NCBI GenBank assembly: GCA_963693285.1
Contig: OY848918.1
Coordinates: 19,975,484-20,039,483, forward strand
Reading direction: 5' to 3'
DNA: 64,000 nucleotides
Origin: Xestospongia muta
Lineage: Eukaryota > Porifera > Demospongiae > Haplosclerida > Petrosiidae
The number at the start of each line of letters is the position of its first letter. The stretch's first letter is position 1. The notes under the pieces were generated by a model. The model made no database searches, was not told the origin of the DNA, and saw only the letters and a program-made list of their open reading frames with translations. Positions 48,781 through 62,397 of the stretch are shown piece by piece. Position numbers and translations under genes: made by a program.

Positions 48781-48960
48781 ATAATTAGGTTACAGTTGAT
48801 TTAGTTAGTAGAGTTTCCTCATTCCAATGTAGTAGTTATTACTATCTAACTATGTCACCTACTTCCTGTATTGTCTATAGACACCCTGATATTAGGAATA
48901 GTGGTCAGTTGAAGGAACTACACTTATCCACACAACTACACTAAATACTGTGGTCTTGTT
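48781..48960. repeat. Copy of the first-exon region of the downstream Roc-COR-Death gene
   Basis: Matches 51720-51870 (GGTTACAGTTGATTTAGTTA, TATTGTCTATAGACACC) but lacks the ATG-containing end, so it is a promoter/leader duplicate. Confidence 0.82.
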
Positions 48961-48964
48961 AACT

Positions 48965-49545
48965 TTAAAGGTAAACTATTGGTGGTAACAACATTAATTA
49001 AAACATCATTAACTTGAAAGAATGCATGTAATTCTGATGAATGACCACTTTGCAAGTCAAAAAGACTGTGTTATTTTACTCAATGTTGTATTGTCTACTC
49101 ATACATCACTATACAGCCGGTAGCATAGGTTTATTTTGAATGTGTTCATTCTTTATTTTTTTTTATATTTTAATTATAACATTTACTAATGTAGAAAATC
49201 AAGGACATAAAATTAAGAGTTCATACAAGACGGGTACGTTTGATTAGCAAAATGTAACATAGCTTGATTATGACAGCAAATTTCATCTATATTAATAATT
49301 AAACTTCAATTCACTCAAGCTGCCCAATACAGTGTTTACACACTTCTATGACAGATTTTAGAGGATGAGTGTGAATGTTCCAGCCCACACAATTAATGAA
49401 AATACAAGATCGTACCCATCAAGTGTTGCCTCAGTGTTTCTTAATTTCATTGATACTCTGTGACTAGGACACTGGTATTTTCACTGACTTAACAATATAT
49501 TTATATTTCTACAAACTATAAAAATAACTTAAGAAAAGACATTGA
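48965..49545. other. Intergenic, no gene recognised
   Basis: AT-rich, no supported exon or repeat. Confidence 0.4.
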
Positions 49546-51280
49546 TGGTCCTCTTAATTAGGACTATGTTATGAGGAAGACAGTACTATTGTGTATAGTT
49601 CAACTTTAATTGTCCACTAGTAATACATATTATTATATGTAGTCAGGTACTATTATACAATATAATAGAATACTCTAGTGTTAACAACTGTACAGTATTC
49701 AGTAAGTGTTTTGTATTTTTAATTATAAATACTGATTGCATTCCTTAGTAATAATCAAAAACTTACTCATTCCATATAAATATAAGGAAACATGTACTGA
49801 TGTATAAATTGTTAAATAATATCTTAGACAATCACTTAATCTGTCAAATGAAAAAATTATATTTCTTTCAAATGTCTATCTGTCATTAAAATATAACTAT
49901 GGAATAATAGATATATTATATAATTGTGTTACAGCTATAAAAAGAAAACATTACTATCAGTTTAATATACATGATTATGTGTAGTACTGATCTCTTGTTA
50001 GAACTTTGATTATCTAAGAATGTACTAAAGAATTACTGTCACATTGATACATGTGTCCTTTATAATGAATGATATTGATAGTATATTGTAGAAGTATGTG
50101 ATAATATGTTAATGAGATGAATTTTCGTTTTTGGAGATCTAGTTAATAGACTTATTGACATATAACTAGAAGTACTAATAGTGAGATAATGAGATGAATT
50201 TTCATTTATGGAGATGTAGTTAAATAGACTTATTGACATAGTCCTCCTAATTATGAGTGTTATGAAGAAACCAGTACTGTTGTGTATAGTTCTAATTTAA
50301 TTTTCCAATATATATACTACCTGTATATTATAGTATATTAGTATATATAGTCATATACTGTTAGTATGATAGAATACTCTATTGTTAGCTGTATAGTGTT
50401 GAGGGAGTGTTTAGTGTTTGTAATTATAAACACTAATTGCATTCCTTAGTAATAATCCAAAACTTGAATGTGTCACAGAATGTCTAATTCCAAATGTCAA
50501 GATATTGATCAGCAACTTCCTCATTTTCAGATGCATTAACAGCAATGCTCACAAGATGCATTGATATCTTCACTAGGTATCTGGGTAATGTCTTTTCAAG
50601 CACTCTTTCATAGTTTATCTTTCACTCTTTTAAATTGTGTCAAATGACAAAAATTAATTCCTCTTAAATGACCCATCAGTAGAATGATAAATATATTATA
50701 TAAATGTATTACAGCTATTAAAACACCATTACTATCAGTTTAATAAACATGATTATGTATAGTATTAATGTCTTGTTACAAGTTTGATTTCTCTAAGAAT
50801 ATACATGGAGAATTAGTGTCACATTGATACATGTGTCCTTTATAATGAATGATACTGATAGTATACTGTAGAATTATATGATAATAGCATAATGAGATGA
50901 TTTTCATTATGGAGATCTAGTTAATAGACTTATTGACATATAACTAGAAGTAATAACAAATACATGATTGTTGTTTAAATATGATACTGTCAGAATAATT
51001 CTAATTGAATGAGAATAATTTCTGTTACAATCTCCTCTTCCAAAGAATCTAATGAAAGAATACAATGTTGTGACATAATAATGACTAATGACATTACTTT
51101 TATAGTTATTAAGTAACAGACCACACAAAGTGCATGTGGATAGAAAAACCAATGTTCTGTTATATTGAAACAGGATATATTATATCAACAATATTAGTCA
51201 TACATAATTGTGTAGTTATTTATGATATTTAGTTCAGTATACTGAGGTAGCTACTATGAACATTGATCATTTTCACTTTA

Positions 51281-51407
51281 CGCAGTGTCTATTTGTCCGG
51301 CAGGAAATACATACTTTGTTGTGTATTAAACTGATCCCCACCCCCTAAACCTAACCTACCTTTATACAACAAAGTATACATTTCCTGCTGGACAAATAGA
51401 CACTACG
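51281..51407. mobile_element. 127-bp MITE, 40-bp inverted termini, 9-bp TSD
   Basis: Ends CGCAGTGTCTATTTGTCC and (reverse) CGTAGTGTCTATTTGTCC; TTCACTTTA is duplicated at 51272-51280 and 51408-51416. The interior holds ACCCCCTAAACCTAACC. It lies in the 5' flank of the gene that follows. Confidence 0.85.
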
Positions 51408-51866
51408 TTCACTTTACGCAAAGTGGGCAACAATACAAGACTAAGTAATATCTAGACACTAAATTCTCATCTTTGGATCATAACTATGATTGTATAAGTT
51501 TCACAACATTTTTGACCAACACAAAATAGTTTATCTAAACACCTGTCTTTGTTCTTTCTATTTCCAAAACTCTACAAGTCGTAATTGTGTGTGTGATACT
51601 TCCGCCTACTTACATTAGCCTAGTAATTAAAATTGGTGGGCGTGTCAGAGTTGCCATAACAACCGCCAAACAACGCAGTCACACAAGAAGAACAGGTTAG
51701 TAGATCACACACTATACTATAATTTGGTTACAGTTGATTTAGTTAGTAGAGTTTTGTCATTCCGATGTAGTATATAGTTATTACTATCTATATCACCTAC
51801 TTGCTCTATTGTCTATAGACACCTGAGATAAGAACAGTTACCATCTAAGGACCAACACTTTTCAAA

Positions 51867-54800
51867 ATGTCTCAGTATTATCACCTAAGTCTAGTAAGTC
51901 TATAATCTTTCTATTACTATGTCATTATCCCTATATATCACTGTGATACTAACTAAACTCACATATCAGTGTTATTGTATAGACAGAATATTTTTCTAAA
52001 AGATGGTCTTTTAGTTATAAGGGCTGATCTGTATACTCACTATACTACACTACATGATACATGTTGTCTTTATAATAGAATGAACAACTGTTCTGGGCAG
52101 CTTATGATGGAAACATTGAAGTAGTCAAATCTACTATTGAACAAAGTGCTGATGTAAACTATCATCGTCCAAACTGGGTAAGTTACTAGCTCTCAATATT
52201 TAAGTATATATCTCAACAGTAAAGCCTATTTTTCATATACAGTGTGTTTTTATAAATAAGTCTAAGATCCAATAATTATCATATCACTACACACTGTATC
52301 ATCATTATAGTATGATGTTGGTTGAGCTATAATACATGGGATGGTCTAGTCTCGTCCCCAGACTTACTTACAAGCTAAAATAGGTCTGATCACACGAGTT
52401 GATTTTTGTGACCCCTACTTTAGCTTGCAAGTAGGTCTGTGGATGAGACTAGGGATGGTCTAAATTTAATATCACATATCCCTGTGTGATTTTAATCAAT
52501 AGTGTAAGAGTTTCTTTCATTTTCTGTGTCATCTCCTAATAATAAAAAGTGTTAATATTACTGACATGATGTGTACATTTGTTGATCTAATAACAATGTT
52601 ACTGAATTATTCTAACAGAGCCAGTCTATATCTATCATATAACACAAACTTATGAAGGACAATTTTTTTATGAATTTACTTTTAATATAGCATTTGCAAA
52701 ATAGATTTTCTGGAATTATTACAAGATTTTATGCCATGCTCATATTTACTCACTCACTGTCCTCATAACTTTATAATCTACCAGAATGCTAATAAAACTC
52801 TGATAAGTATAGTTTTTTTAAGTATCAAACAGAAACCTTGATTCTGATTGTATCAACAAGTTGTATACATACATACCTAACTATGGTCTATTTTTATAGA
52901 GAGTCCTTAGGTTTATTGTATTCCAGCATTTAAATTTGAGAAACAATTAGTACACACAATTAATTATAACATTAGAGAGATTGTGGTAACATATAGGAAA
53001 TGGTAAGTTTAGTAAAATGTTCTTCATTTGCCAAAATATTTTCCTCCAGCATTTTAATTAAAGACATAACAATAGGCAGAACAATTTATTGTTATTTAAA
53101 TTTGCCAAAGTTTATTTTATATCTATATGATCTCCTTCCACAATTACCTATTACAGGTGTTACATTTAGCTGTGTATTGCCACATAAATAAATCTATTTG
53201 CTGGTTCACACTTTATATAATAACAATATTCATAACCTACTAATAATTTGATTAAGAATATTATGACAATGAATAAGATTAAGTTTGTAATTTTAATAAC
53301 AAGAGTGACCTTTTATATACAGAGGTTAAACCAGTATGTTGTATATTTTATGATTACAAGCAAAACATATTATGCTAACATATCCACAGACTACTAAACT
53401 AAATGTTGGTACAGTAAATAATGTTAGAAGTCTCTTAGCTAGAGAGGTATTATAGTTAATAAAAGACATATTGGACTTTATTTTGTCTGAACAAGCAATA
53501 TGAGACATTAGAACAGTTAAAATTTCATAAAGTATAAGATTAGTATGGTGTTTTTGTCCCTTTGCTTAGAGAGGATGAGTCTAGAGATTTTCATAATTCC
53601 CTCATTAATGAGTTACATGATACACTTCCTGGTATGTTCATAATTAAGTTTATATGTTCATATCATTGCCTCTTCTTAAACGAGCATGTGTTATTTATAA
53701 TGCCACAATCCGCGTATTCCTGCTCGCTATAAAAGGGGGGTGGGCTGCCCAGAAGAATGTGACGCCTACCAAAGAGTGAGATGGCGGCAATATTCAAACC
53801 TAGAAATCGTTCTAGATAGTAGCCATACCAACCTGAACAACCCACGTAAAACATCTATAATAGTTAGCTCCAGGTACAAACACGTGTTATGTCAATTACG
53901 CAGTTGATAATATTAGATAATAACTTTTATTGCTGTACTGAATTATACATGACAGAATCAAAGATGGCTGACACAAGACCATAGTTGTCTAAATCAGATT
54001 GCCTAGCAGGAGTTAGAACTTTTCTAACATGGTCCAACCTTCTCTTGAACACCTTTCTTCCCCTCTAGATTGTCAAAGTCGATCACAAGAGAAAGTCTTA
54101 CATGTTTTCTACTGTTCACCAATTCACTACAGAAACTTACATGTATCCAAAAAAATGGGAATATCTGCACTGAACATACGCATGATATTAATTAAGCAGC
54201 TGTTGCAACAGCTACAGGAAGTGCATATTATTATGTAAACAGAAAAAGAAACACAGCTTCCATTTTTTTGATATTGAAAAGTTTTGTGTGTGCCATTTGG
54301 TGGGCAGCCCAGCCCCCTTTTATACTGCGCATGCTCGTTTAAGCTGATAATTCCTTCATGAATGAATAGCAAACATTATAATTATACATCAATCATAGGA
54401 ATTTAGAGAATATATTAAATGTTTCCAAACTTGGGAAAACTACACATGTTGCTCAAAAACATTTTGACCTAGTGATTGTATGCATGTATTATATACTGAA
54501 TGTATACTATACCTGTATCCAGGAAGAACAATAATGAAAGTACCTGGATACCAATTTTTTTAGCATAATTGTACAAAAAATTGCCCAGCAACCACATATA
54601 CAAAATAGTTTATTCAAAATATTTTTATATGGTATAGCGGATTTTTTTGGGGGGGGGGGGCAAAATTTTTGTGGACATCAAATTTTTTTTAGTTTGTGGT
54701 AAAAATTTTGTGGTCAAGCGATCTAGTCCAAACCACATCTTCTTACACATGAGGTGCACAAATGGCGTGCTTCGAAATTCAAGACATAATATGAGGCTAC

Positions 54801-57800
54801 TACCAGTACAAAAGGATCTGGGATGCTAAATTTGGGAAACAACTTGAGTGCCAAAGAGGGACGAGTTGGCAGCTACAATTGAAGTTGATGATACAGATTG
54901 TGCTAAATGCCACGTGGATCGGTAGTTTGTTTTTTTCCCTCTTGAAGTATCGAAATAAGGCCATACTGAATCTAAAACTCACTGATCAACAATGTGATAA
55001 CGTGCATGCAACCACGTGTACACATGAATGGGTGTGGCACATTTCATCTAATTAACTTTTGTGGGTAAATATTTTGTGGTTTGTTTCTCAGCCACAAAAA
55101 CCATAAAAATTCCCCCCCCCCCTCACCGAAAAATCCTTGCTATATGGTACAGCATGTGTAGTTTTGTCAAATAACATAACAAATGTCATATTAAGTACAT
55201 GTAAGTCTATCAGTATCAGTACAGTGGAATATTGTACCCCTGAATAATGGAAACCTCATTTACAATGACAAATTGTGTGGTCGGAATGAATTCCCATTTA
55301 ATACACATTACTTGGTGACTATAAACTATAAACTACAGAGACTCATACAGAAAGTAATGAAACCTTTTGTATTATATAATAAATGCTTTTTACGAGTGAT
55401 TGTAGCAAAGAGTCATCACTTCTAATGTCCAGTTAATGAATACATTGATAATGCATTAGTGAAATGACAAATGTATAGCTTAATAGAGCTTTGTAAACCT
55501 GTAATGACAGCCCTCACATACAGCCTTAGTAAAATATATTGATATTATATTGTAAATAATTATGTTAACAGCTTCTTGTCATGATTCTAATACTATATAT
55601 AAACAGAAGCTTAGAATGTTATATAACAGTTACTCTAGTAACACAAACTATCTCTACAATTATACAAGGAAATAATATAACAAAGTTTTTATATGTTAAG
55701 TTATAGTTTCTAATACATGGCAGTGTTTTTACACTCAGTCTATAAGTATGATGTACCAGTGATTTGTAATGTATGTTGTACTGTCTTCATTGTTGTCATC
55801 AGATAAAGATAACTATGATAGTCACTAAGTCATATGTCCAGCCAGTGTCATTGTTTGATGGCTGGTACATGTTGTAAATAGAGTCTCTTTACTTCCCTAA
55901 TCAAGAGTATATTTATATGATATAATTTCCTTAATAATTATTGATACTATATCTCAACAAATACATACTGTGAATAATAAATGAACATACTTAAAACTGA
56001 TTGACAAAAGAAATTTTGCCAATAACAACCAACTGACAAAGTAGGGCATTATATAGAATGTGATCTCTATAATAAGATATATACCTTATATTACGTAACT
56101 ATCATGAGTGTATCTCTTATTTGTTCATATTTTCTACACTTATGACATTAGTTCCAGCTTATATCCTGATTACCTCAAGAATACATTTATGGCTTGTAGA
56201 GTACATCCTTTTGCTTGATAAGCACTATTTTACTGACATATAATATACACTTACATGATCTATTTTACATATGAGAGGTGTCTAAAGCTATAAATGTTGT
56301 AAAATTTTGATTTCTCTACAGTTCTAATTACAAAACATGATCTCAGTGTCTACATGACAATTAATGAACAATTACATGTTTTTGGAGTGAAATTTTAAAA
56401 ATGTAGAAATGTAAAAACCATTAGTTAATTACATTCAATTTAAATTAACCATTATCATAACCTCATCACAATTGTTTTTAGAGTATTAACCTATCTATAC
56501 ATATTAGTAATAACATAATGAATTATTTTACCTATCCTTTGTGTTGTATCATTAGATATAGCTTTATATTATAAAGTGAATTGATCATAAATACCAACAT
56601 ATCCTTTATGTAGGGCAAGAGAACTCCTCTTCATGGTGCTGCTTCCAATGGCCAATCTGAGACAGCTCATATACTAATTAAAGCTGGTGCATCACTGGAT
56701 CCCATTGACAATGTGAGTATTTCCATTAATTAAATATGTTGTCATTACTATAACCCTAGCATTAAACTATAATTATAGTCAGTGTCATCACTATGTTTAT
56801 TACATGATATAAGTTAAATGGTTTGACATTCTAAATGATAGTGAATATACTAAGATACTGTTTAGTAATTGTAGAATATGCTCTGATATTTACATTGACA
56901 GAAAAATTTTACTCGTATAATAGATTCTTCTGTTTGTTAGTGACTTATAACAACATGACATATGAGTGAATGTTTACAAACTATTGCTTGTATTATTCCT
57001 AACATTTATATAACTGTTATGGTATCTCTGTTGTAATAATAACTGATTTCTACTGCCAGTGGTCAACATAATTAACTGTAGACATCACTTACAAAGTAGT
57101 TCATTCAGTATTGTCACAACCAGATATTTAGTGTGCTAATTTAATTTATTTTATGGTACACTCCTTTGTAGCATTATACTTTATACATTACTGTAAATAG
57201 TTTACATTGAATGTTTTAACTACAATAAATGATGCACTTCCTTGAAGTCTAGTATTGTACAGTATATGTGTGAAAACTGTATACATTGTAATTTTTAAGA
57301 TGTTTTTGAATCCCCTTTCTACTACTCAAGCTCTATCATAAGATATGTTTATTATAGATAATTTTAATAACAAATAACAGATATTATCAATGTTGAATTC
57401 ATATACAGTGGTTATTACAATCATAACACATAGTATACATCATCATATGTTAGACAATTGTAATGATATGACTGGAACAACATTAATGTTAGCATTATAT
57501 CAATTTAGTATATTCCCTACATTATGTTTTATTACATAATTATAGTAATGATTATCTTATAATGCTATAATACAAAAGTCTTTCGTGTTCCACTTACTAT
57601 AATTTCTTTTATCACATAGGTTGGAGATAGCCCTTTACATGATGCCTGCAGTGAAGGGAAAGTAGAATGTGTTGAAATATTACTGTTATGTGGTGCAGAT
57701 GCCACCATAAAGAATAATAATGGCCAAACACCTGCTGACATGGTAAAAGCTAATGATATCAATAAAGAGAAAATACTACAACTAATTGACAAGTCACTAC

Positions 57801-60800
57801 ATGGTCAGTGTATAGTTCTATACTAATGTAGTTCATTGTTATTTTCTGTACATTAGAATGTACTTATAATAAATGTCAATACAATGATAATAATGTAACC
57901 TAGTAACATGATTTTATACTGCTAGTAATAACAGTGTCACTTTATACATGACTATACAATCTGTACAAACTGATAATCAAGGATTACAAGCAACCACTCA
58001 GTACTATGATCAAACACTTGTCTTGACTTCACTAGTAACATATGTATGTATAAATTATATTGAAAGTAATCATATGAATATGTACTGTATTAATAACAGA
58101 TCAAACAAATTATTAACTACTGATATTGTTTGGAAACTTATTGAAAGTTATTAAGACATTATTGTTTTGACTTCTAAAGATATGTCAGTTATAATAAACA
58201 GATTAATATCATAACATGTCTTTGAAGATAATTAACATTCCATTCATCAAATTATAAACTACAGAGACTCATACAGTATAATGTTATCACATCATACATT
58301 CACACCAGTTGACAAAGCAATCCTTAATCATGAGTGTGCCAGTATTACTGACCTATACGAAGGCTAACATATAGTGTTATACAGTATCACAGTAATAGTT
58401 ATATAAAGATTTTCCTTATTTACTTTATAGATTATACTGGTTTACTTCACAAGGCACTCAAAGAAGGCCGAATTCGATGCAAATACTCAAAGTTATCACT
58501 GTCTGGAGCTCCTGGGACAGGAAAATCATCCATCATGAAACTTTTATTAAATCTCCCACCACCTACCCTTCATCATAGCACCTCTGTAGCCACTGCTCCT
58601 GAAGTAAGAAGAATAGAGACTGCGAGTCTCATTGCAGGAAGTGAGTCGACTGATTCTTCCTTTACAAGTCAATTTTGGGAAGAAATTAATACTCCATATG
58701 TAAAACATATGATTGCCAAAGCTATTAAAATTGGAGTCCCATCTTCTCCTGTTGATTCTACTACACAACATGAGGATAGCAACAGTTCATCTGATGATGA
58801 TGGTTCACAAGAAGAAACACCACCAGACCTCAATGAAGTCACCTCAGTTTCTCCTTCAAAGCCGACACCTCCACCTGTAGCTCAAACAGTAAATGAGATT
58901 GCTGAGATCATGCCTACTGTAAAAGAATCTCCTGAGCTATTCAACTCTCATTGGATTTACTGTGTAGATTCAGGTGGACAAGCAGCCTTTTTGGATATTG
59001 CTCCCGCAATATTACGCTATAGTCCAGTTAATATTCTCACACAAAAGCTAAACGAGAAGCTTGAAGACAAGCCAAAATTTTTTTTTAGCTTTAAGGGTCG
59101 ACAAATTGGAGCCCCTGTAGAGCGAGAAATTACCAATTTACAACTACTTGAGTCATCTTTTCGTTCACTAGCATCCATAGATCAGCCTGATTTGCGCAAA
59201 ATTCACGTTGAGTTTTCACATCCCGAGCCTTCCCTTCTTGTACTTGGTACGTTTTTTGATAAAATAACGGAATGCGTAGGAGAGTCGTTGGAAGAAAAGA
59301 ACGCTCGTTTGTGGTCTACCTTAAGTCAATTCAGAGGAGTGCATGTGAATTATTGTGAAGCGAAAAAGGAGATAATATTTCCTGTCAACACAACAGCCAG
59401 AGGTGAGTCTGAAATGAAAATTGCAGAGAGAATTCGTACAATTGTGTCCCGATCTTACATTGAGGCAGAAATTCCAGCACGATGGTTCTTGTTTAAGCTT
59501 GAATTAGAGGATCTTCAGAAAATTACCAAATCAATGGTTGTCAATAAAAGGGAATGCTTTAGAATAGGGTTGACTCTTGAGATGGACAGGAAAGACATTG
59601 AAGCTTCGTTACTGTACTATCACGATTTAACCATTTTCTTGTACTTTCCTGCTGTATTACCCAATGTGGTTTTTCTGCACCCACAACCCCTTTTTAATAA
59701 GCTCTCAGAAGTAATTAGTATTTCTTTTGCTGATGCCATTACCCACTTAGAGGAAATGAATATAGTTCTACCCGCACATGCTCATATTCAGCTCAAGGCT
59801 GAAGGTATTTTCACACGCGAGCTTCTAAATTGTCTTCCTGATGGTTTCTCACCTGATTTTACTGCAGATGACTTTTTAAAGTTAATGGAAGATATTTTTG
59901 TTATTGCTCCATTGCCTGAAAAAGGAAATTTTTTCATACCAAGCGTTTTGCCAACAACTTCTTCTTTAGATATTATTAGAGCTCCGTTTATTAAAAGTAT
60001 TGATTGTTTTGTTTTGACATGGGATGAAATGCCAATTCCTCAAGGTCTTTTTCCTGCTTTGATTGTAGGTCTCCTTAAACGATCTGTCTTGCCAAAATTT
60101 AAGCTATATCGACCATCAGAATGTGAGATGCAGTATCGTAATGCAATTCGTTTAACATGTGCTGGCTATGGAGGAGCAGTTTTACTTATTGATGCTATCT
60201 ACTGGATGGAGATCTATTATTCTGGCCCTCCTGTAAAGTGCTCCACTATCAAAGATGTCATCTTTGAAGCAATTGAAGATGTAGTCAAAAAATTCCAGTA
60301 TAAGAAGATTCTTTCAAGGCCTCAGGAATGTTTCCTTTGCTCTATATGTCCACCTCCTATAGACCATCTTTGTCATCCAGATGATAAAAAGGAGATTCTG
60401 ACTTGTTGTAAAGATGGCATGACAACAAAAAGCATTGATCAATCAAGACAACTACCTTGGATCAATAAAGATGCTGCTACAGTTAAGAAGGAAAAAGGTT
60501 AGCATAATTGTATTTGATAGGTGTTGTTGAATTAATACCTTCATATTATTCTGTTAAGTCTATATGTGTGTGTGTGTGTGTGTGTGTATGTATATATATA
60601 AATATATATATATAATTATATCTTTCTTTGTACGCATTATAAATCTATTGCTTTTATGGAAACCTAATAAGTGTTATTGCACACTGACTTTGACTACACT
60701 TGTTTTGTTTATTTGCATTGTCAGAGAGAGGAAAGAAATATGATTTCATTACAATCAATCTCATTGTCATGTCTTTATCCTTACACACTTTGAATTTTGT

Positions 60801-61258
60801 CTTTTCTATTTCCTTTACAGCTTTGAAACCTGAAAAACATGCATTATTGAGATCACTTTATCCAATCAGTGGCAAATGGCATGAGATTGGTGATCTATTG
60901 GGGGTTGATTCCAACACCATTGACAGCTTGTCTAGTTCCTCAGTTTCAAATGAAATTAAGATGGCAAAAATGTTAGAAAGCTGGTTAGATAATGAACCAA
61001 CTCCTGCTTCATGGGACAATATTCTTGATATCATAGAGGGACCTCTTCGGAAGAAAGCTCTTGCTGTGGAAATTCGTCAAAAAATTAAAACAAGTAAGCA
61101 TTTTAGTTGATAGTGAATTCAATCATTTGGTCACTGTTTCATATTGATCCTTTGTCATGTTTATATAATAAATAGTTATTATTATGAAGAAATGTTCAAA
61201 TTGTCATATTCTCCTTTCTATCTTCATAGGTGAAGGGAGTACACTTTGTTCACTTTAA
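51867..61258 (+). CDS. Ankyrin / Roc-like P-loop / COR-like / Death-domain protein (925 aa)
   Basis: Probable nucleotide-regulated scaffold for death-domain signalling, a paralogue of the gene at 6.0-11.1 kb; function inferred. CDS exons: 51867-51893 (MSQYYHLSL), 52079-52177, 56614-56712, 57620-57803, 58431-60497, 60821-61093, 61230-61258; all GT-AG and in phase. Residues: ankyrin repeats 10-42 (LFWAAYDGNIEVVK), 43-75 (RTPLHGAASNGQ) and about 76-135 (DSPLHDACSEGK). P-loop GAPGTGKS 162-169. HHST switch-I candidate near 185. Acidic, Ser/Pro-rich insert about 230-305. DSGGQ 316-320. GTFFDKI at the G4 position. COR-like from about 484 (PARWFLFKLELEDL). A Death domain from 826 (KPEKHALLRSLYPISGKWHE) and a short tail. 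The ATG is the first in a short spliced first exon. Intron 2 is 4.4 kb and filled with MITEs. Confidence 0.88.
52346..52451. mobile_element. 106-bp hairpin MITE with 8-bp TSD
   Basis: CTAGTCTC..GAGACTA inverted termini of about 38 bp with several mismatches; GGGATGGT at 52338-52345 and 52452-52459. In intron 2 of the Death-domain gene. Confidence 0.85.
53679..54338. mobile_element. TTAA-flanked TIR element, 660 bp, TATA box inside each TIR
   Basis: TTAA at 53675-53678 and 54339-54342. The right TIR read inward is ACGAGCATGCGCAGTATAAA, then AGGGGG.TGGGCTGCCCA. The left TIR has the same parts, with about 37 bp inserted after ACGAGCATG. Both carry TATAAAAGGGGG. A piggyBac- or Kolobok-type non-autonomous element in intron 2. 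The interior frame at 54029-54238 has no recognisable domain. Confidence 0.82.
54635..55142. mobile_element. TA-flanked MITE with G-run termini, 508 bp
   Basis: Left end TAGCGGATTTTTTTGGGG, right end read inward TAGCAAGGATTTTTCGGTGA then a G-run; TA at 54633-54634 and 55143-55144. Near each end the motif AAATTTTGTGG recurs (54665-54715, 55050-55080). A TA target suits Tc1/mariner-like elements. Non-coding, in intron 2. Confidence 0.82.
55145..56613. other. Remainder of intron 2, no feature recognised
   Basis: AT-rich intron sequence; no further exon or element recognised. Confidence 0.6.
60565..60620. repeat. (TG)n(TA)n microsatellite
   Basis: TGTGTGTGTG then TATATATA in the intron before the Death-domain exon. 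Confidence 0.9.
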
Positions 61259-62390
61259 AGAACATTAACTCTTACCTGAGGTAAAGATATTAACTCACAT
61301 TTGGAGTGACATACTCTCTCCAATAACTAGAATGTTGTGTGTAGTCCAATTGACAACTAGCTATATGTATTAAGTCTAAGTTCTATTTGTATTTAAAGGA
61401 CATGACCTGTAACATGATATACTTTGTATAGTCATATAATAATCAGATATCATGGATGAGCTTTTGATATAAAATTTTAGTTATTTAACTAGATGTGGCT
61501 CAGTCATAAATACAAGCATATTAAATTTAAAACAATTCATTTGGATGAATAGAATAGATACTGCTTTCAACTGATATACCATGAAAATTTATGTGTCTTA
61601 TTATATAGTAATAATCCAATCAACATAATGTCTATATAATACATATGATAGTTAACTTACACATATTACATCTATAACAATGTATTATAACATTTCTCAT
61701 CTTTCTTTTAGATGATAGATAATTTTACTTTCTTTAGCAACAGTAACATTATTAATGATTATTAGTTATTCTTTGTTAAAAGTGTGTTGTTTTGATAACT
61801 TTTATTTTTACTATTATTTAGTTACTTGACACCATTTTTTAAATTTAAAATTTAAACTATTAAAAAATGATGATTCAATGAAACTATGATCTTAGTATCT
61901 TACAATCAATAATATATCTAACAAAGAGTTGTTAATATGTATTCTAAAAGTGGACACAATCATAAGATAAAACATTATCAAATACCTCACTGCTATTTTT
62001 AAGCCTGAGTCCACCCACGCACTGCCTAAAAATTGACAATTTTATTTTCAATTTTTAATTTCAACCAAATAATAACAAATACATCATTCTGACTACATGT
62101 AAGTGGTTTGATATTGAATAGTCTTCACTATTATAGTTATAAAGTCAACAGTTGAGTCTTCTGTTCATAGATATGGACGAAACCAAGGATATCTAAAAAA
62201 TGGAGAAAACGGGATAGGCAGTTGGTAAAACAGGCATTAAAAGACTTAAAATTTAGGACAACAGTGTGTCATAGTATGCTTAACGTCATGTAAATGTTGA
62301 GATTGATACTAACAGTAATCATTAATCATGAGTTATGCAAATAAAATTACTATTATGAGGTCGACTGTAGCCACCTAGGCCAATATCCCT
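61259..62390. other. 3' UTR of the Death-domain gene and intergenic DNA
   Basis: AT-rich; no supported gene. Confidence 0.5.
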
Positions 62391-62397
62391 TTTTTAA

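Noticed and set aside
50907..51152. 81-residue open frame on -
   Set aside because: It lies in the third copy of the triplicated block; the other copies do not keep the frame open.
54029..54238. Coding gene inside the TTAA element
   Set aside because: 69 residues with no domain; the element has the size and structure of a non-autonomous copy.
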